Of a stretch of DNA of 64,000 bases, positions 21,112 through 35,340 are shown one piece after another. The DNA comes from Spongospora subterranea f. sp. subterranea. Lineage: Eukaryota > Endomyxa: Phytomyxea > Phytomyxea > Plasmodiophorida. Position 1 is the first letter of the stretch. Each line of letters starts with the position of its first letter. The DNA lies in NCBI GenBank assembly GCA_049724395.1, contig JAUGWO010000046.1, forward strand, positions 186,001-250,000, read 5' to 3'. The position numbers were made by a program, and so were the translations under genes. The notes under the pieces were generated by a model. That model worked only from the letters and a program-made list of their open reading frames with translations, did not search any database and was not told where the DNA came from.

Positions 21112-23447
21112 ATGGAACTGGATGGCGGCTCTATCTATAATAGAGTGAAGAGCATCCTGTACGCGCCGGTTCATGAGTGCGATGACACATTTTTCGATAA
21201 AGCTGTTCATTGGTTCGCCAAGGTCTGTACACTTTGTCATTTGAGATCAACCATGAGGCAACCAACTTCGGTGTATGAGGAACTGCCAATATTGTCAAAC
21301 GTCGCTTTTGCCGTTCTTTCCTATTTTGATTCGCTTGTGCTGACTTGAATATTGCAGATCTGCCAGAATGTTAATACATGTGAACTTATTGAATCCCATC
21401 GTATCCTTACTCTGATACAACCCGGTCTTGTTCACCACGATGCTCGTGTCATTGCAGGTAGGTTCTTATAGAATCCGATTTTTTATTTGTTAAAAATAAT
21501 CGTTTCAGCTTGTATCATGCTTTTGGCCAATATTATTAGCCATGCCGATCTGCCGATGCCTTCATCTCTTCTCTACACTATTTCCAACATCTTCACCTTC
21601 TGTTCATACGAGGCTGATATTGATGGCGCCCATCCTAGAGTCAGAACTGCAGCGTTGACAGCAGTTAACGCCATGACGGAGCGTGATCCCAAATTTCTAC
21701 GAATGCACCTTGATCAGATATCCAATATAGCAAAAAAAGCGCTCTCAGATTCAAATCTGTACGTTAGGCAGCAATCATCGAGACTCGCTGCTACCTGCAT
21801 CTTAAATCAAGGAGATTTGTCAATACGAGAATGTCTATTGTCTCGGCATGTGGACATTCTCGAAAGCGCCATCGATGCTGTTTACATTCTCGCGCAATGC
21901 GAGACGGGCCTCTTCATCATTCGCAATCACGATGTGGTAAGATAGCGAATTTGAAAACTTGGCCGGCAAAGAAATGACTATAATCACTGTAGGTGAAGTT
22001 GATGCTGGAACATTCGTGCTCGGAAAGATTCAGCGGTAAAATTTATAATGTAATTTCTATACTCGGTCCATTGTCTGCTGCCGAAGTTGATTCTCTAATT
22101 CGGCTTATGAGACAATCGTCAAATTCCAAGGACCAGGTACGATCTGGTTTCCTCACGTATGCTATCGTTTGTGATTTGTTTGTAAGTCGAGGGTACATCA
22201 TGCCCTTCGTCTGGCGTCATGTTTGGCGGGAATTCCTGCTGCCGACGAGCTCTTTCCCGTTGTTCTCAAAATGACTGCTTTTCATGGGTCTATGATCAAA
22301 GCATTTGTCCATCCTTGGCTCAATTCACCGGATCGATTATCAAAGGCTATTTCCGGTATTCACGTTCTCCCTTATAGTGCTGTTGTTAACTTGATTCAGA
22401 GGTTGTATTGCCTAATGTTGCCCAATATCAAATGGAGGTCATTCTGTGTTTGTTGGAAATCCCTACTCATCTCATAGCAGAATTGAGACGTGATATCTTA
22501 GCTGACATGATTTCAAAACTTATCGCCATGTTCTCCACGTCTCTCAACCAGTAAGTAGTTCCCTTCTTCCTAGGCATTTAATAAGACTCTGCTCCAGCAT
22601 CCAATCAGCTATCGAACGACTGATCTCACGATTTCTGTCGAACGATAAGATATATGATTTCATGCTAACCGACGGGGGGTTTGTACGATTAGTCACGGAA
22701 TCGCTGAACGGACGCTCTCATTCAAGTCGGGCAATCCTAGTACTATTGTCAAACCTCACAAGCCCCGATACTCTTCGATCTGCCATTCCTGATGTACATC
22801 ACCTTCTTATCAAAATGTTAAAGGGCTGTACTGATACCGACATCATAGTCCATGCTTTATCAGCTATAGAGAACTTTCACCAGGTTTGCCGACTCGTCAA
22901 TTGCCATAACTTGCTGTTTAACTGCATATCTCCCCGATAGGCTTCCAATGAAACCGGTATCCATAGTCTACTGGAAATGATTCTCTCAACATTTCTGTTC
23001 CATTGCGAATCGTCAGTTCGCTATCGGGTTATTCTGTTTTTGTCGAAAACCCTTACATTTCCTGAGCATCCCGTTTACATCGAATTCCTCAAAACACATA
23101 CGATCACATTAAGTCAGTATATAGGAACGTTAGAGGAAGAACTAGATCGCGATGTTCTTCTTGCTGTTGTCGGCTTTCTCGTTAAACTGGCTGAAATCAG
23201 CAGGTCCTTGTTCAAGGATATCAACGGATTCGATGCGCTTTGGCGACTAAGCCGAAATAGTTTGCGTTGCGTCAGGCTTGAGGCAAATCGTTCAATTCTG
23301 TCATCAATTTCGATTGAGCGGGGAAGGGGAGATGAGGAAACTCTGTTGTCAAAGCAAATTTCGTACGATGAAGAGGAGATATCTAGAATAGAAACTGATG
23401 GGTTTCCTGATGTGAACGCTCTAGAAACAACTACAGGTTGCTATTGA
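21112..23447 (+). CDS. HEAT/ARM-repeat protein, possibly proteasome-chaperone like (PSMD5)
   Basis: Eight exons (21112-21300, 21358-21457, 21509-21936, 21993-22136, 22187-22355, 22400-22550, 22598-22883, 22941-23447) join in frame to 657 aa. The sequence is nearly all helical repeats of HEAT/ARM type, for example GLVHHDARVIAACIMLLAN, RVRTAALTAVNAM and YVRQQSSRLAATC. The first 100 residues resemble the start of PSMD5/S5b, an assembly chaperone of the 26S proteasome base (human PSMD5 has RGLIHPDDSVKILTL in the same place), but the remainder is longer than PSMD5 and I cannot confirm the family. Adaptin-like or other armadillo scaffolds remain possible. An acidic tail ends the protein. Confidence 0.7.
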
Positions 23448-23594
23448 GAGTCAATACATTATTATTTTATTCTGAAGGAACCCTTCTCCGGATCGCCCGA
23501 GCTTCATTATAAAGACGGCGTTGTCTTTTCCGACATTTGCTCGTTGTCAACTGGTAAAGGTAGCTAAATGGAAGCAATATCGTGGAAAGTCCTA

Positions 23595-25343
23595 CTATGA
23601 ATCAGATGATGTTTCGCGTAATTTTGCACCATTACCCAAGACAAAAAAGGATATCGCATACTCTTGAATAGCGCTGGAAGTTGAAGCGGTTGCCTTTTGA
23701 TGTATTTTGGTTTGATTGGCGTCTATTTTCTCCATGAGGCTGTCCAAGCTACGTTTGAACCCAAGAGTAAGCTTTTGCAGTTTATCGTTGTGTTTGCGCT
23801 CGGCTTCGGATATCAGCGCCATCATCTTTGGCTCAAGGTCGTTGATCTCAAACTCTAATCTATTGCACTTATTATACTCAGTATATCACTAGTGACGAAA
23901 CAAGTTAACCTTTGAATAGCTGGGAGCAAATTTCCGAGTAGATCTGGGTCTCCTAATCTGTCGATGATATCCTGTTGTAATTGAAGCTGCTGATGAAGTT
24001 CTAGCAATGAACTCGAAGCACTCTTGGAAAATTGTTCGAACTTTTCAATAGCTACCTCTAGTGGCTCGGAAATCTGGTGACCCTGTACTGGAGACGCTGA
24101 CTGCGATATGTGGGTGGAGGCAATTCCATTCAAAGGTGATTGATATCCTGAAGATGGAGATCCAAATGTAGGCCGCACTGGGCTTACATTTGGACTAGCA
24201 TATACTTCCTAATCAAAATCAAATCACCACCTTCTCCAATCACAAAGCCGATATTGCTAACATTTTCAAGGGGTGTAGTTGCTTCATCGAGCGAAGCTTT
24301 GTAGTACTCTGCTAAGCCACATCCTTATCAGCGCCAAAACAAAAAGAATACTCAGAGATACCGTTTGCGTCATCTCTTTCGCTGGCTCCCTGTACAGTTC
24401 CAGTGCTATCGTTGTCAATTAACTGTACACGATTGAGTTGGTATCAAAGAAGCGAACGATACGACATACGTCGGTAGCATCGGTATTGTCAGAATGCAGA
24501 TCTTCCTTTTCATTGGCGTCGCCTCGATTTGCCTTTTTCCTGAGCTTGAGATGCTCAAAGAGGGCAGTCATTGCCTCTTTAACGGGAGGACCTTCCTGTG
24601 ATCCTTGATCATCATCTGGACCATTGGAGATCGCCCCTAACATGACGCTTAACTGCAAGCATTATAGCAAAGCCACACGAGGAAGCACTTCTGCCGATGT
24701 GAGCCTCTTTCCATTTTTTCAGGGGGTCCACAAACTGGGTATCTTTCCATTTTTTCAACGGATCGGAAAACGGAATTTTCCCGAACAAACGCGCCCTCAT
24801 TGATTCACTAGGAGCTTTTTCTTCTTCATTAATTTCCGGGACATCATTAAAAGTGACCCTGAAGGGATGATGTCAGGCGTCCCGAGGAGTCCATTGAACG
24901 GTTCACATTGATACCCTCGTGACGACTTATCCTCTAGGTCTGACCAACCTGTTGTTCTACTGGCGCCCAAATGACGGTTTGACACTGGAAACATGGTGAG
25001 ATCAAAACAAATCAAAGCGCGATTTATATCTCTCTAACGCATCTGTTTGCGCTGGGCCCTTAATGGAACACTTCTTGAGCTAGCGGGCCCATCCTTCTTG
25101 GACACATACTTTTCTGATAGCTCCTTAAGGTTCCGTTCGAGCATCGTGTTTTTCGTATCGGGTTCTTCGTAAAATGTACCCGTTCAGAAAAAGGAACATT
25201 CTTTAACCTATCAATGCCGAAATACCAGGAGTCGGAACCGTTTCTGCAGATTTTGGCGGACCGACCGCTATTCCATATGCATCCTTATTCAGTAAAAGCT
25301 GCAATTTATCGCGGCGAATATCCCGCTGCCTAGCCGAGCTCAT
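23595..25343 (-). CDS. Disordered protein with C-terminal coiled coil, unknown
   Basis: The gene starts at ATG 25343 (MSSARQRDIRRDKLQLLL) and continues through about nine short exons to a stop at 23595. Supported joins include an intron ending just before 24986 and a 55-nt intron removing the segment around 24859-24913. One segment repeats the motif DPLKKWK twice within 20 residues. The C-terminal third (24178-23855 and 23825-23595) is coiled coil rich in Gln, Leu, Lys and Glu. A Ser/Pro/Gly-rich linker lies between. No known domain is seen. Exon limits near 24650-24700 (a possible 31-nt intron) and 24240-24370 are not resolved, so the model is approximate. It is divergent from SDS22. Confidence 0.5.
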
Positions 25344-25717
25344 ACGTTGAGGTCGGCCGCTAGACCGCCCGGCAAATGCTGCCGCCGTATGCGATCGTCA
25401 GCGATATTTATTATATGAAAATGAAGGTGCAGTAAAAGGGGTCCTGTGTTATAATATACAGATGGAGCGGCGACCGCCTCTCCTGTCGAACAATCTCGAA
25501 CAATGTAACAAACAGTGACAGCGCAACCCCTGAAACACAATACTGCCACAACAGAGGACCATTGATAAACGACCAGAGATTCCCGACCAACCACCTCAGT
25601 ATTGTTCGGTGTTCGCCGAAATCGGCGAATGGGCAGCAATCCGAGGTCGTCGAGAATGGCGAACACCGGAAAGATTGCGTGAACAAGATTCATGAATATA
25701 ATGGCGCATTAATATCG
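25344..25717. promoter_or_regulatory. Divergent promoter region
   Basis: This 374-base stretch lies between the ATG of the coiled-coil gene (minus) and the likely ATG of SDS22 (plus). The SDS22 frame stays open upstream to about 25562 without a Met codon, so translation most likely begins at 25718. Both promoters are expected here. Confidence 0.4.
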
Positions 25718-26891
25718 ATGGATGACGACACTGGGTTCGACGAGCTCAACCTTGTCAGCGAACGATTGACTGAGTTTCCGCCGCTGTCCCACCCACCTCC
25801 TAAGGTCTCGGCTGTGACTGCTGTTTTTGTTTTCGACCGCCAATTGACGACGTTATTTTAGGCGTTAATTTTACGCCAGAACGAAATATCTGATATTCCA
25901 GTTTTAAGGGATGACATTGCTGAAACGATAGAGCAGTTGGATCTCTACATTAACGAGATCAAAACTATAAAAAACCTGGACAATTTCTCGAATCTTCGCA
26001 TGTTAGATTTATCGTTTAATCAAATTAGACACATGGAAGGACTAGGTGGTTTGCATACGCTAGAGCAACTATTCTTGATTAACAACAAGGTATGCATTAT
26101 TTTGCCCAGTTGTGTAGAACATTCTTATGCTTTTGGTTGTTTTCAGTTCACGTCTATTGGCTCGCTGAGGGGACTGTCTTCTTTGAAACTCTTAGAACTC
26201 GGCGGAAATCGTATAAAAGCGATCGAAAATCTCTCTGTGTTGGCGCCTACGCTTACTAGTCTATGGTGATACTATACTGGTATCAACCTCTGTGGGCACC
26301 TGAAATCCTTCATAGGCTTGGTAAAAATAAGATCGAGGTTATAGAAAACGTTGATTCCCTGGTGCATTTGTCAATCCTCGACATCCAGGTAGCCAAATCG
26401 CTCTTGTCTTCAATACTGTTTCAATATGATAACAGAGCAACCGCCTCACAGAAATCGGGGAGGGTCTTAAAAATTTGTCAAATCTACAAGAATTGTATCT
26501 AAGTCATAACGCCATCACATCATGCAAAGGGATCGAAACGTTGACCAATTTGAGAACATTGGATCTCGGCGCTAACCGAATTCAACATATTAGTGGGATA
26601 GCACGCCTGGTTCTGTTAGAAGAGCTTTGGGTTAGCAATAATTGTTAGTGCTCATACTATCTGTCATTGTGCTGTTGATTCATGTGAATAACTTTTACAG
26701 TGCTAGAAGATCTGGAAGAAGTCATCGAGGAGCTTCAATCACTGAAGTGTCTTCACACGGTGTATCTCGAATGGAATCCATTATGTCAAACTGATGACTA
26801 TAGGACCATCGTTCCATTGCGGCTCACTACACTCAAACAGCTAGATGCCATCCCACTTCCGTTTTCAAAATCGTATGCAACGGCGACATGA
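25718..26891 (+). CDS. PPP1R7: Protein phosphatase 1 regulatory subunit SDS22 (leucine-rich repeats)
   Basis: Six exons (25718-25804, 25862-26089, 26147-26265, 26316-26388, 26436-26643, 26701-26891) give 301 aa, close to the family norm. SDS22 binds PP1 catalytic subunit in the nucleus and cytosol and controls its assembly and mitotic activity. About ten 22-residue repeats of the SDS22 subclass are visible, with the L-x-x-L-x-L-x-x-N-x-I pattern (LDLSFNQIRHMEGLGGL, LELGGNRIKAIENLS, LYLSHNAITSCKGIE, LDLGANRIQHISGI). The C-terminal LRR cap is present (VYLEWNPLCQTDDYR, family LE-NP---D--YR). The stop lies 35 bases from the stop of the convergent zinc-finger gene. Confidence 0.9.
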
Positions 26892-26926
26892 TATGTCTTT
26901 TGTAAATACTGTTACGATTATTTTTT

Positions 26927-27542
26927 TTAATGGAAATGCACCCGCCTATGTCTCAGTAGATGGTCTTGTCGAGAAAACCTCGATCTAAAGAATACCTGGT
27001 CAGATCAATCAAGATGTGACTTTTGCAGCCTTACTTGCATACGTCGCATTCGAGCGACCTTTCCCCTGTATGTATAAGGATGTGTCGCCTCAAATGATCC
27101 TTCCTTGTAAATCGCGAGCTACATAGTTTACATGGAAACCACGTTGTCTGACGGGTTCGCTTCTTCGGCGACGGATCCCGTCGATTTCTGTGAATTTGCT
27201 GGTGCAATTTGGCGACCGACTTGAGTTGCGATGCTCTTGATATTGGCACATGGGCGTTCAGAATCATCTGCAAATCGACATCAAGAAGTCTTCATGAGGT
27301 TTACAGTTAGCTGAAAAAATGGTTGAACTGACCATCCACGGCTCGAAAGCGTCGGTTTCACACTTCTTGTTGCTTTCCAGAGGCAAAAGAATAGCCGGCT
27401 GGACCGCCATGGGTACAGGATCTTTGACCTGATCAATCCCTTGACCATCAACGCTCAACAGAGAACGTCCTGGACACAAGGGCGCCTGATTGGGAAGCAG
27501 TTTTTTTCCTTTTTGTAAACGTCGGAAAGCTGACTCAGTCAT
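26927..27542 (-). CDS. C2H2 zinc-finger protein, two fingers
   Basis: Three exons (27542-27333, 27267-27035, 26984-26927; introns 65 and 50 nt) give 166 aa. Two C2H2 fingers lie at the C-terminus: CKLCSSRFTRKDHLRRH followed by the TGER-type linker, then CDVCKSRFSRQDHLLRH, the second split by an intron. Basic residues (SPKKRTRQ) precede the fingers. The N-terminal half is Pro/Leu-rich and lacks a domain. Such tandem fingers bind DNA, so the protein is probably a transcription factor; the target is unknown. Confidence 0.75.
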
Positions 27543-28661
27543 CGATCAAGCCAAAAGTGTTTTGAAAAGCGGTATTTACGATTGATTTGTCAGTGGCGTC
27601 AGGATCACGTTGACGAAGTAGGCCAGCCGTGAGGCTAACGCCGCCAGTCTTAGTATGGATTGCCCGGTCCCCTATCCTATGACGAGTGCTGCCCTCGTGT
27701 CGAAAGGGCAGTATTCCAGATTACCACAGGTCGTTCGTCCAGGCTCATCACGTGTAGTCGGGGCAGTGCCTGGTCTAGATTGTGACTGACTACGCCCTCA
27801 CATCTCTATCGCCGGGGGTACTCCTCGCCCGTTCCTCAACAAACACTGGCGGCACTCACCTCTCGTAGTCATGCTCATTCGATCGCTGCGATCAGAAGGC
27901 TCAGGCGTGACTCTGTCTTGTAGTTTCGGTTCTTCAGGTCACGGTTGATCGACGGAATGTCAGGCCTGTAGGAATCAGCAAAACAGCGAAGGTATTAGAC
28001 ATTTGAGGGCAAAAGATCAATTTGTGTTACGACTTGTTACCAGATCTATCAGAATAAGTTAAGCTGAAGGTGGAAAATGAAAATCAGGTTTCGCGAACGT
28101 GATGATATGAATGCTGATAACAGTGCTTGTGCATCGCGATGATTTGTTCAGTCATCGCTTCGGATGATGGAGCAATCAAGGTTCGAGCAGGTACCTAATT
28201 GCCCGCGCTGACGACAAACCCATGTAAGCCGGTAAAGTCGGCCAGGAAGGGAGAGCTGTAAACAAAGTCGTATCAAATTGAAACGGCCAATCAGAAAGGA
28301 ATCGTTGATCTCTTGAGCCACTCTGGCCCAGTTTCGCCATCAGGTTACAATACCTGTCATATCCAGGATATATATTGCTAAAAACAACCGAAATTATCGA
28401 CCAATTGAAAAAACTTTAAGTCAATTAAATTTCCGAACAAATGGGGTTCGTAGCAAGAGAAAATTTTAAATTCAAACGAAAATTAAAATTATGGCTCAAC
28501 TTGACTAATGAGATACCTAGTAAGTTACGCGTCTTCAAATGACGATTGCTGGTTGTCGTATAAATCCACAAAAACAACATGATTGACCGTATGACATAGA
28601 TATGATGTATTCTTTGTAAATCTAAGTGTTGACCAAATATCGAGGGAAGCCGGCAATTATT
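27543..28661. other. Long intergenic region, part unusually GC-rich and possibly a structured RNA
   Basis: The 1.1 kb between the zinc-finger gene and Ded1 lacks a convincing coding frame. Bases of about 27600-27980 are more GC-rich than neighbouring intergenic DNA. Bases of about 28125-28260 hold several short complementary segments (TGATT with AATCA, TCATC with GATGA around a GCTTCG loop, AGCCGG with TCGGCC) and a GGAGCA/GAGCAGG motif that recalls SRP RNA helix 8. The similarity is partial. Bases 28380-28620 are AT-rich. Confidence 0.3.
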
Positions 28662-31431
<2,770 letters not shown>

Positions 31432-32249
31432 TGAAACAATCGCCACCTGAACACTAGAAGATAGTGATCAAGGGCGCTTCAATCGTTCTGATCCCTCAGG
31501 TAGCCCAGCTTTGAAAGCCTTCACAGTAAACAGGTTGCGCCTTTCAGATGACGTTCACTCGTTCAGTATCTGATCAATAATAAAATGATTCCAACTCCGT
31601 GACTGCGCCTCTCATCGTCGGCAGTTATTCGGAGGAATGAATCGGCCGAGTTCTTTCCCAACGTCATGTTCTTGTGGTCTGGAACCGATATTCGGCGCTG
31701 TGTTGCCGCCACATGTTTATGAAGTAGTATCACTATCAAGAACATATCTCTGTAGTGCTGTTTTATCTGTCGTTGTTATCACGCGCGGCTTATAATGGAA
31801 TCGTTGCAGTTTCCTATCTCTGTTTGTATCGAATGATCGGCATTTTCATGATAATAATATTACTTGAGCCTCTTTTGTACTGCTATAATTCGATCATATC
31901 CAATACTTTTGAAGCCTTGCTTGGAATATTAAGATTCAATAATTATACACCACTAATTCTGTATCAACAAAACCTCGTGTCGATCGTCACCCAAAACGTC
32001 ATCTAATCACCTTGACAAGGAGAGTTTTGCTGTTCACATACAACAACCGGCTTATGATGTGCTTCTGGAACTGCTTCAATCTATCACGAATTCGATGAAT
32101 ATTGTGAAGGCGGATTATTAGCGCCATAATTTATAGTAAGAGGTTTCGACGTTCGATTGTTTGAGTCGGGCAGAAATAGAAGGGCAGCGATTTACGAGCT
32201 CCGTGAATTCTGCAATAGGTATATACGTGTGAACGTGAGGTGAAAAGTA
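31432..32249. other. Intergenic, no gene seen
   Basis: About 820 bases lie between the Ded1 start and the stop of the second zinc-finger gene. The region is AT-rich from 31740 to 32150, with short hydrophobic open frames that show no family pattern. It should contain the Ded1 promoter. Confidence 0.4.
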
Positions 32250-32746
32250 TCAATCAAAGTCTTTGCTTGTGGCTGGATCCGAGCCATCTGACATTGAGGA
32301 TGAGGGTGCAGGGAAATGCTTCAGTGATATCTGATGCCTCTTCAATTTGGATGCGTCTGGGAACCCTTTCCGACACACATGACATATATTCTTTGATTTG
32401 CCTAAATGCGTCCTGACATGGCGTTTCAAGCTTGTGGCCTCGTCAAACTTCTTCTGACATTCGGGGCATGACAGCCTACGACCAGTAGAAAGAGGTTCCT
32501 CTGAAAAGACAGCAACATCATTAGTGGAACGGAGCGAGAACTACAATTGGACGCACCTGTCGTCCACGTCATTACTTTCATATCGCCAGCGGCCGTTTTG
32601 ATCACTTTCCATTGCCTAATCCAGGACCTTGCTTTCTTCTTGACGGGAGTTTCATACTTCACGGCCACTTCGGCCCCGTTCATCTTTCGTTTTCCATTGA
32701 GGCTTTCGTCGCTGGAGCTCCCTGATATCGCATCGTCCATCGCCAT
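32250..32746 (-). CDS. C2H2 zinc-finger protein, two fingers
   Basis: Two exons (32746-32557, 32500-32250; 56-nt intron) give 146 aa. The N-terminal half is acidic/Ser-rich, then basic (NGKRKMN, KKKARSW). The second exon encodes two fingers: CPECQKKFDEATSLKRHVRTH and CHVCRKGFPDASKLKRH ending in a longer H-x5-H spacing. The tail is Ser/Asp-rich. It is unrelated in sequence to the other finger gene in this window except for the fold. It probably binds nucleic acid. Confidence 0.75.
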
Positions 32747-33953
32747 CGTTTTTTTGGTTGAATTGCTGTGACCGGCTCTTGGCTGATTGTGTATGTCTAT
32801 AGCTAATGCCGCACCTTGTTCCTGCTAGGGTGCTGGTGGACGCGCTACGAATCTTTTTCAAATCACAGGTTGGCGACTGTTGAGACAACGTCTTGTGTAT
32901 GAACAGAGTCTCGAGATCAACTGTGCCGAATGGAATCGACCGATACGAGTCGATGTAATATAGGAGTAATAGCGAACTGATCGATCACTGTGTGGTTGCC
33001 TGGTGCGCCCCAGAAGTTCATTAGTCGCCGCCCAGCCATGACAACAGCCGGGGCGGGGCCCGCCGATGGCCGAAGCGCGTGGCCGATCGTGACCCATCAT
33101 CGTCCCTAAGCACAGGTATGATTCACCAACATGTAGACGTCGCTTGACCAAGTAAAAAACACCCATACTGGGGATATGAAAATATTTATTTGGGGAATCA
33201 TCAGATGAAGAAATTTGGTCTTGCCGGGGATCAATTCATGTGATTTCGTCAGTTGCCTTGTTTTCAACGGTAATCATAGGATTGCAGTTCATGATTTGAA
33301 GACCACTATTCTAAAGCAAGTCAGGGAACCTTCTGATTTTTTCCTTTCATTACACTATAATTTCAGACTACTTTACTTGCTGTCAACCTGGTTCAGGTTC
33401 TTTCCGGGAAACGCTTACTCAGGTGGTTCCGCGCCAACAAGCATTTGAAAAAAAGATGTTGTTTTCTCACAAAGACAATACAACATCAAAGTTGATGATG
33501 TTGAAAGAAGCTACTGATTCCGTCGCTTCCTGGCACAGTCTTGACAACTTACTCCGGTGCAGCTCTAGCTACCCGTTAAACAAACATGTGATATGCCAGA
33601 GAAATAGTACTGGATGGCACCATTGTTTTCCGCTGTTCCGGCAACGCCAGCATTTCTTGTCTTTTCGTAGACGCGTGCTATCGACTGCAAAGCCTAGTGT
33701 AAAACGCGCTCGATCTGCTTATCATTGGCGGACGATTATCCTCCGATATGTTAAACCTTAGTTGAATGGTGAAACAGCAGCCCGTTCCCCGTCCGAGTCG
33801 CACAAGAAAGTGTAACAAATCCAGTTGGGTTGACAATTAATAATGCCACTGTGATGTATCCTGATCAGGTACAGTATGATTCATTGATATCAGTGTAATC
33901 ATACGGCACGCTTCGTAGAATCATCATCATCATCACATAGCAACGAGCCGCAA
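32747..33953. other. Intergenic, open frames not supported
   Basis: This 1.2-kb stretch holds overlapping short frames on both strands, the longest at 33423-33761 (plus), which starts without ATG and shows no recognisable domain. A GC-rich block lies near 33005-33090. It is probably promoter and 5' sequence for the flanking divergent genes. Confidence 0.35.
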
Positions 33954-34385
33954 ATGTCCATATCTGATGACGAATCCCTATCCTGGCACGAAACAAGCGG
34001 CGGTATGGACTACAGGGCAATGCCCCCTCCCGTTCCGGACAGCACAACGCCACAAACAGGAGAAAACAGCAATCTAGCTAAATACGCCATTGGAGCAACT
34101 GTTGGCGCAGCAGCAGTGCTTGTCCTACCAACAGTGGTATTGATCGGTGCCGGTGTAGCCGCAGGAGCCGCGGTTGTCAAGAGCGATAAAATGTCTAGTT
34201 TCTATGAGAAACACACAGGACGCTCTTCGTCAGCTGACGGATCGGCCGTAAGCAATGCAGTTTCAGCAACAGTGTCAGGGGCCAAAGTCGCAGGGAAAAC
34301 TATCGTGGAGCGAATCAGGAAGATGTCAGGAAGCACAAAACCGAAAACACCTCCTGGCTATTCTTCATTTGGAGAGCGAAACTAG
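33954..34385 (+). CDS. Small Ala/Gly/Val-rich membrane-associated protein, hypothetical
   Basis: A single uninterrupted frame of 143 aa starts with ATG. The N-terminus is polar, with a Pro-rich patch (AMPPPVPDS). A hydrophobic hairpin-like stretch at residues 43-72 (two Ala/Gly/Val-rich segments separated by Pro-Thr) could insert into a membrane. The remainder is Ser/Thr/Lys-rich and basic. It has no homologue that I recognise. The codon pattern and clean ATG-to-stop frame favour a real gene, but there is no intron to support it. Confidence 0.5.
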   Translation: MSISDDESLSWHETSGGMDYRAMPPPVPDSTTPQTGENSNLAKYAIGATVGAAAVLVLPTVVLIGAGVAAGAAVVKSDKMSSFYEKHTGRSSSADGSAVSNAVSATVSGAKVAGKTIVERIRKMSGSTKPKTPPGYSSFGERN

Positions 34386-34445
34386 TTCAAAAGCCATTGA
34401 GAAGTTCCAGAGAACGTTCGGCAGAAGAATAATAAAAAGCCCAGT

Positions 34446-35340
34446 TTACCATCCGTATTTTGCTTTTGCCAATTTCCTCCTTTCAGTTCCTTGCGCAGAC
34501 TGTTGCCGGATGTGCGCTTCCATCGCGGCTGCATTTGAAGACATGCTGCTAATATGATGACGCTTAGAGCCTTGCATAGCGGGTGCTACAGATGGAATCG
34601 TAGCTTGGTTAGCAGACCTACCAGTCAATGTGAGAAACACTCTCTCAAACTATAGCAAGCTATTACCATAATCCAGCAGCAATTACAGATTCGGAACCAG
34701 GTCCACGATTCATGATCATTGGATCTCTACTCCATTCTTGCCGGCGCAAATCATCCATACTGATATCAACAAAGTGGCCTTTCCGCATATCAAGAGCAAA
34801 AGAGCGGTCTGGAGCCTGCATGTCGCCTGCGCCGTTCATTCCATCGCTTCCGAAATTGACTGAGGTTTTGAGAGTGGGAGGCGGAATCAAACCGGGAGGC
34901 GGTTTGATGATTCGACCATTTAGGATAACTTCTGGAATATGATATGAATTTGTGATTGGAGGAAATGGTGTCGGTCCTTGATCATCTCCCATAAGAATCG
35001 CAGGGGGTGATAGGATTTGTGTGCCATCGTTTTCAGAATATGTATCGTCCGCTGCGTCAGTATTAATTTGCTTCAGAGCCGCGTCAGTATTAGTTTGCTC
35101 CAGAGCCGCGTCAGTATTAGTTTGCTCCAGAGTTGGGGATCGAGGCAATATTGCATCATCTATGGGAATTAATGGCTTATTTTTTTGTTTAGCTTTACTA
35201 GGCGGCGGAAGGGAGGAGAAACTCGGTTTAATAAGCACTGGTTGAGATTTTTCGGGGACAATAGCTGTCCTGACAGGAGGCGGCGTTAAAACTGTGTCAT
35301 CCTCATCCTCTGAATCATCGTATCTGACAAGGCTGTTCAT
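34446..35340 (-). CDS. PRCC: PRCC-like proline-rich nuclear protein
   Basis: Two exons (35340-34667, 34617-34446; 49-nt intron) give 281 aa. PRCC is a spliceosome-associated nuclear protein, fused to TFE3 in a human renal carcinoma. Diagnostic features are the start MNSLVRYDDSEDEDD (family: short Leu-Val-x-Tyr then Ser/Asp/Glu), a Pro-rich middle, and the conserved C-terminus ending KLAKAKYGW (family AKYGF/W). A 9-residue unit (LEQTNTDAA) is repeated three times around codons 85-115. The C-terminal helix MEAHIRQQSAQGTERRK matches the family's HQAK...E..LK segment. The start at 35340 is the only suitable ATG. Confidence 0.8.

Noticed and set aside
27600-27980. GC-rich block read as a protein on the minus strand (PDIPSINRDLKNRN...)
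   Set aside because: A 29-codon open stretch follows a plausible acceptor, but no upstream exon joins in phase and no family is recognised.
28160-28200. GGTTCGAGC as a tRNA B-box
   Set aside because: No A-box, acceptor stem or cloverleaf could be formed around it.
32858-33166. Open frame of about 100 codons on the minus strand
   Set aside because: No domain, no splice support, and overlapping frames of similar length on the other strand.
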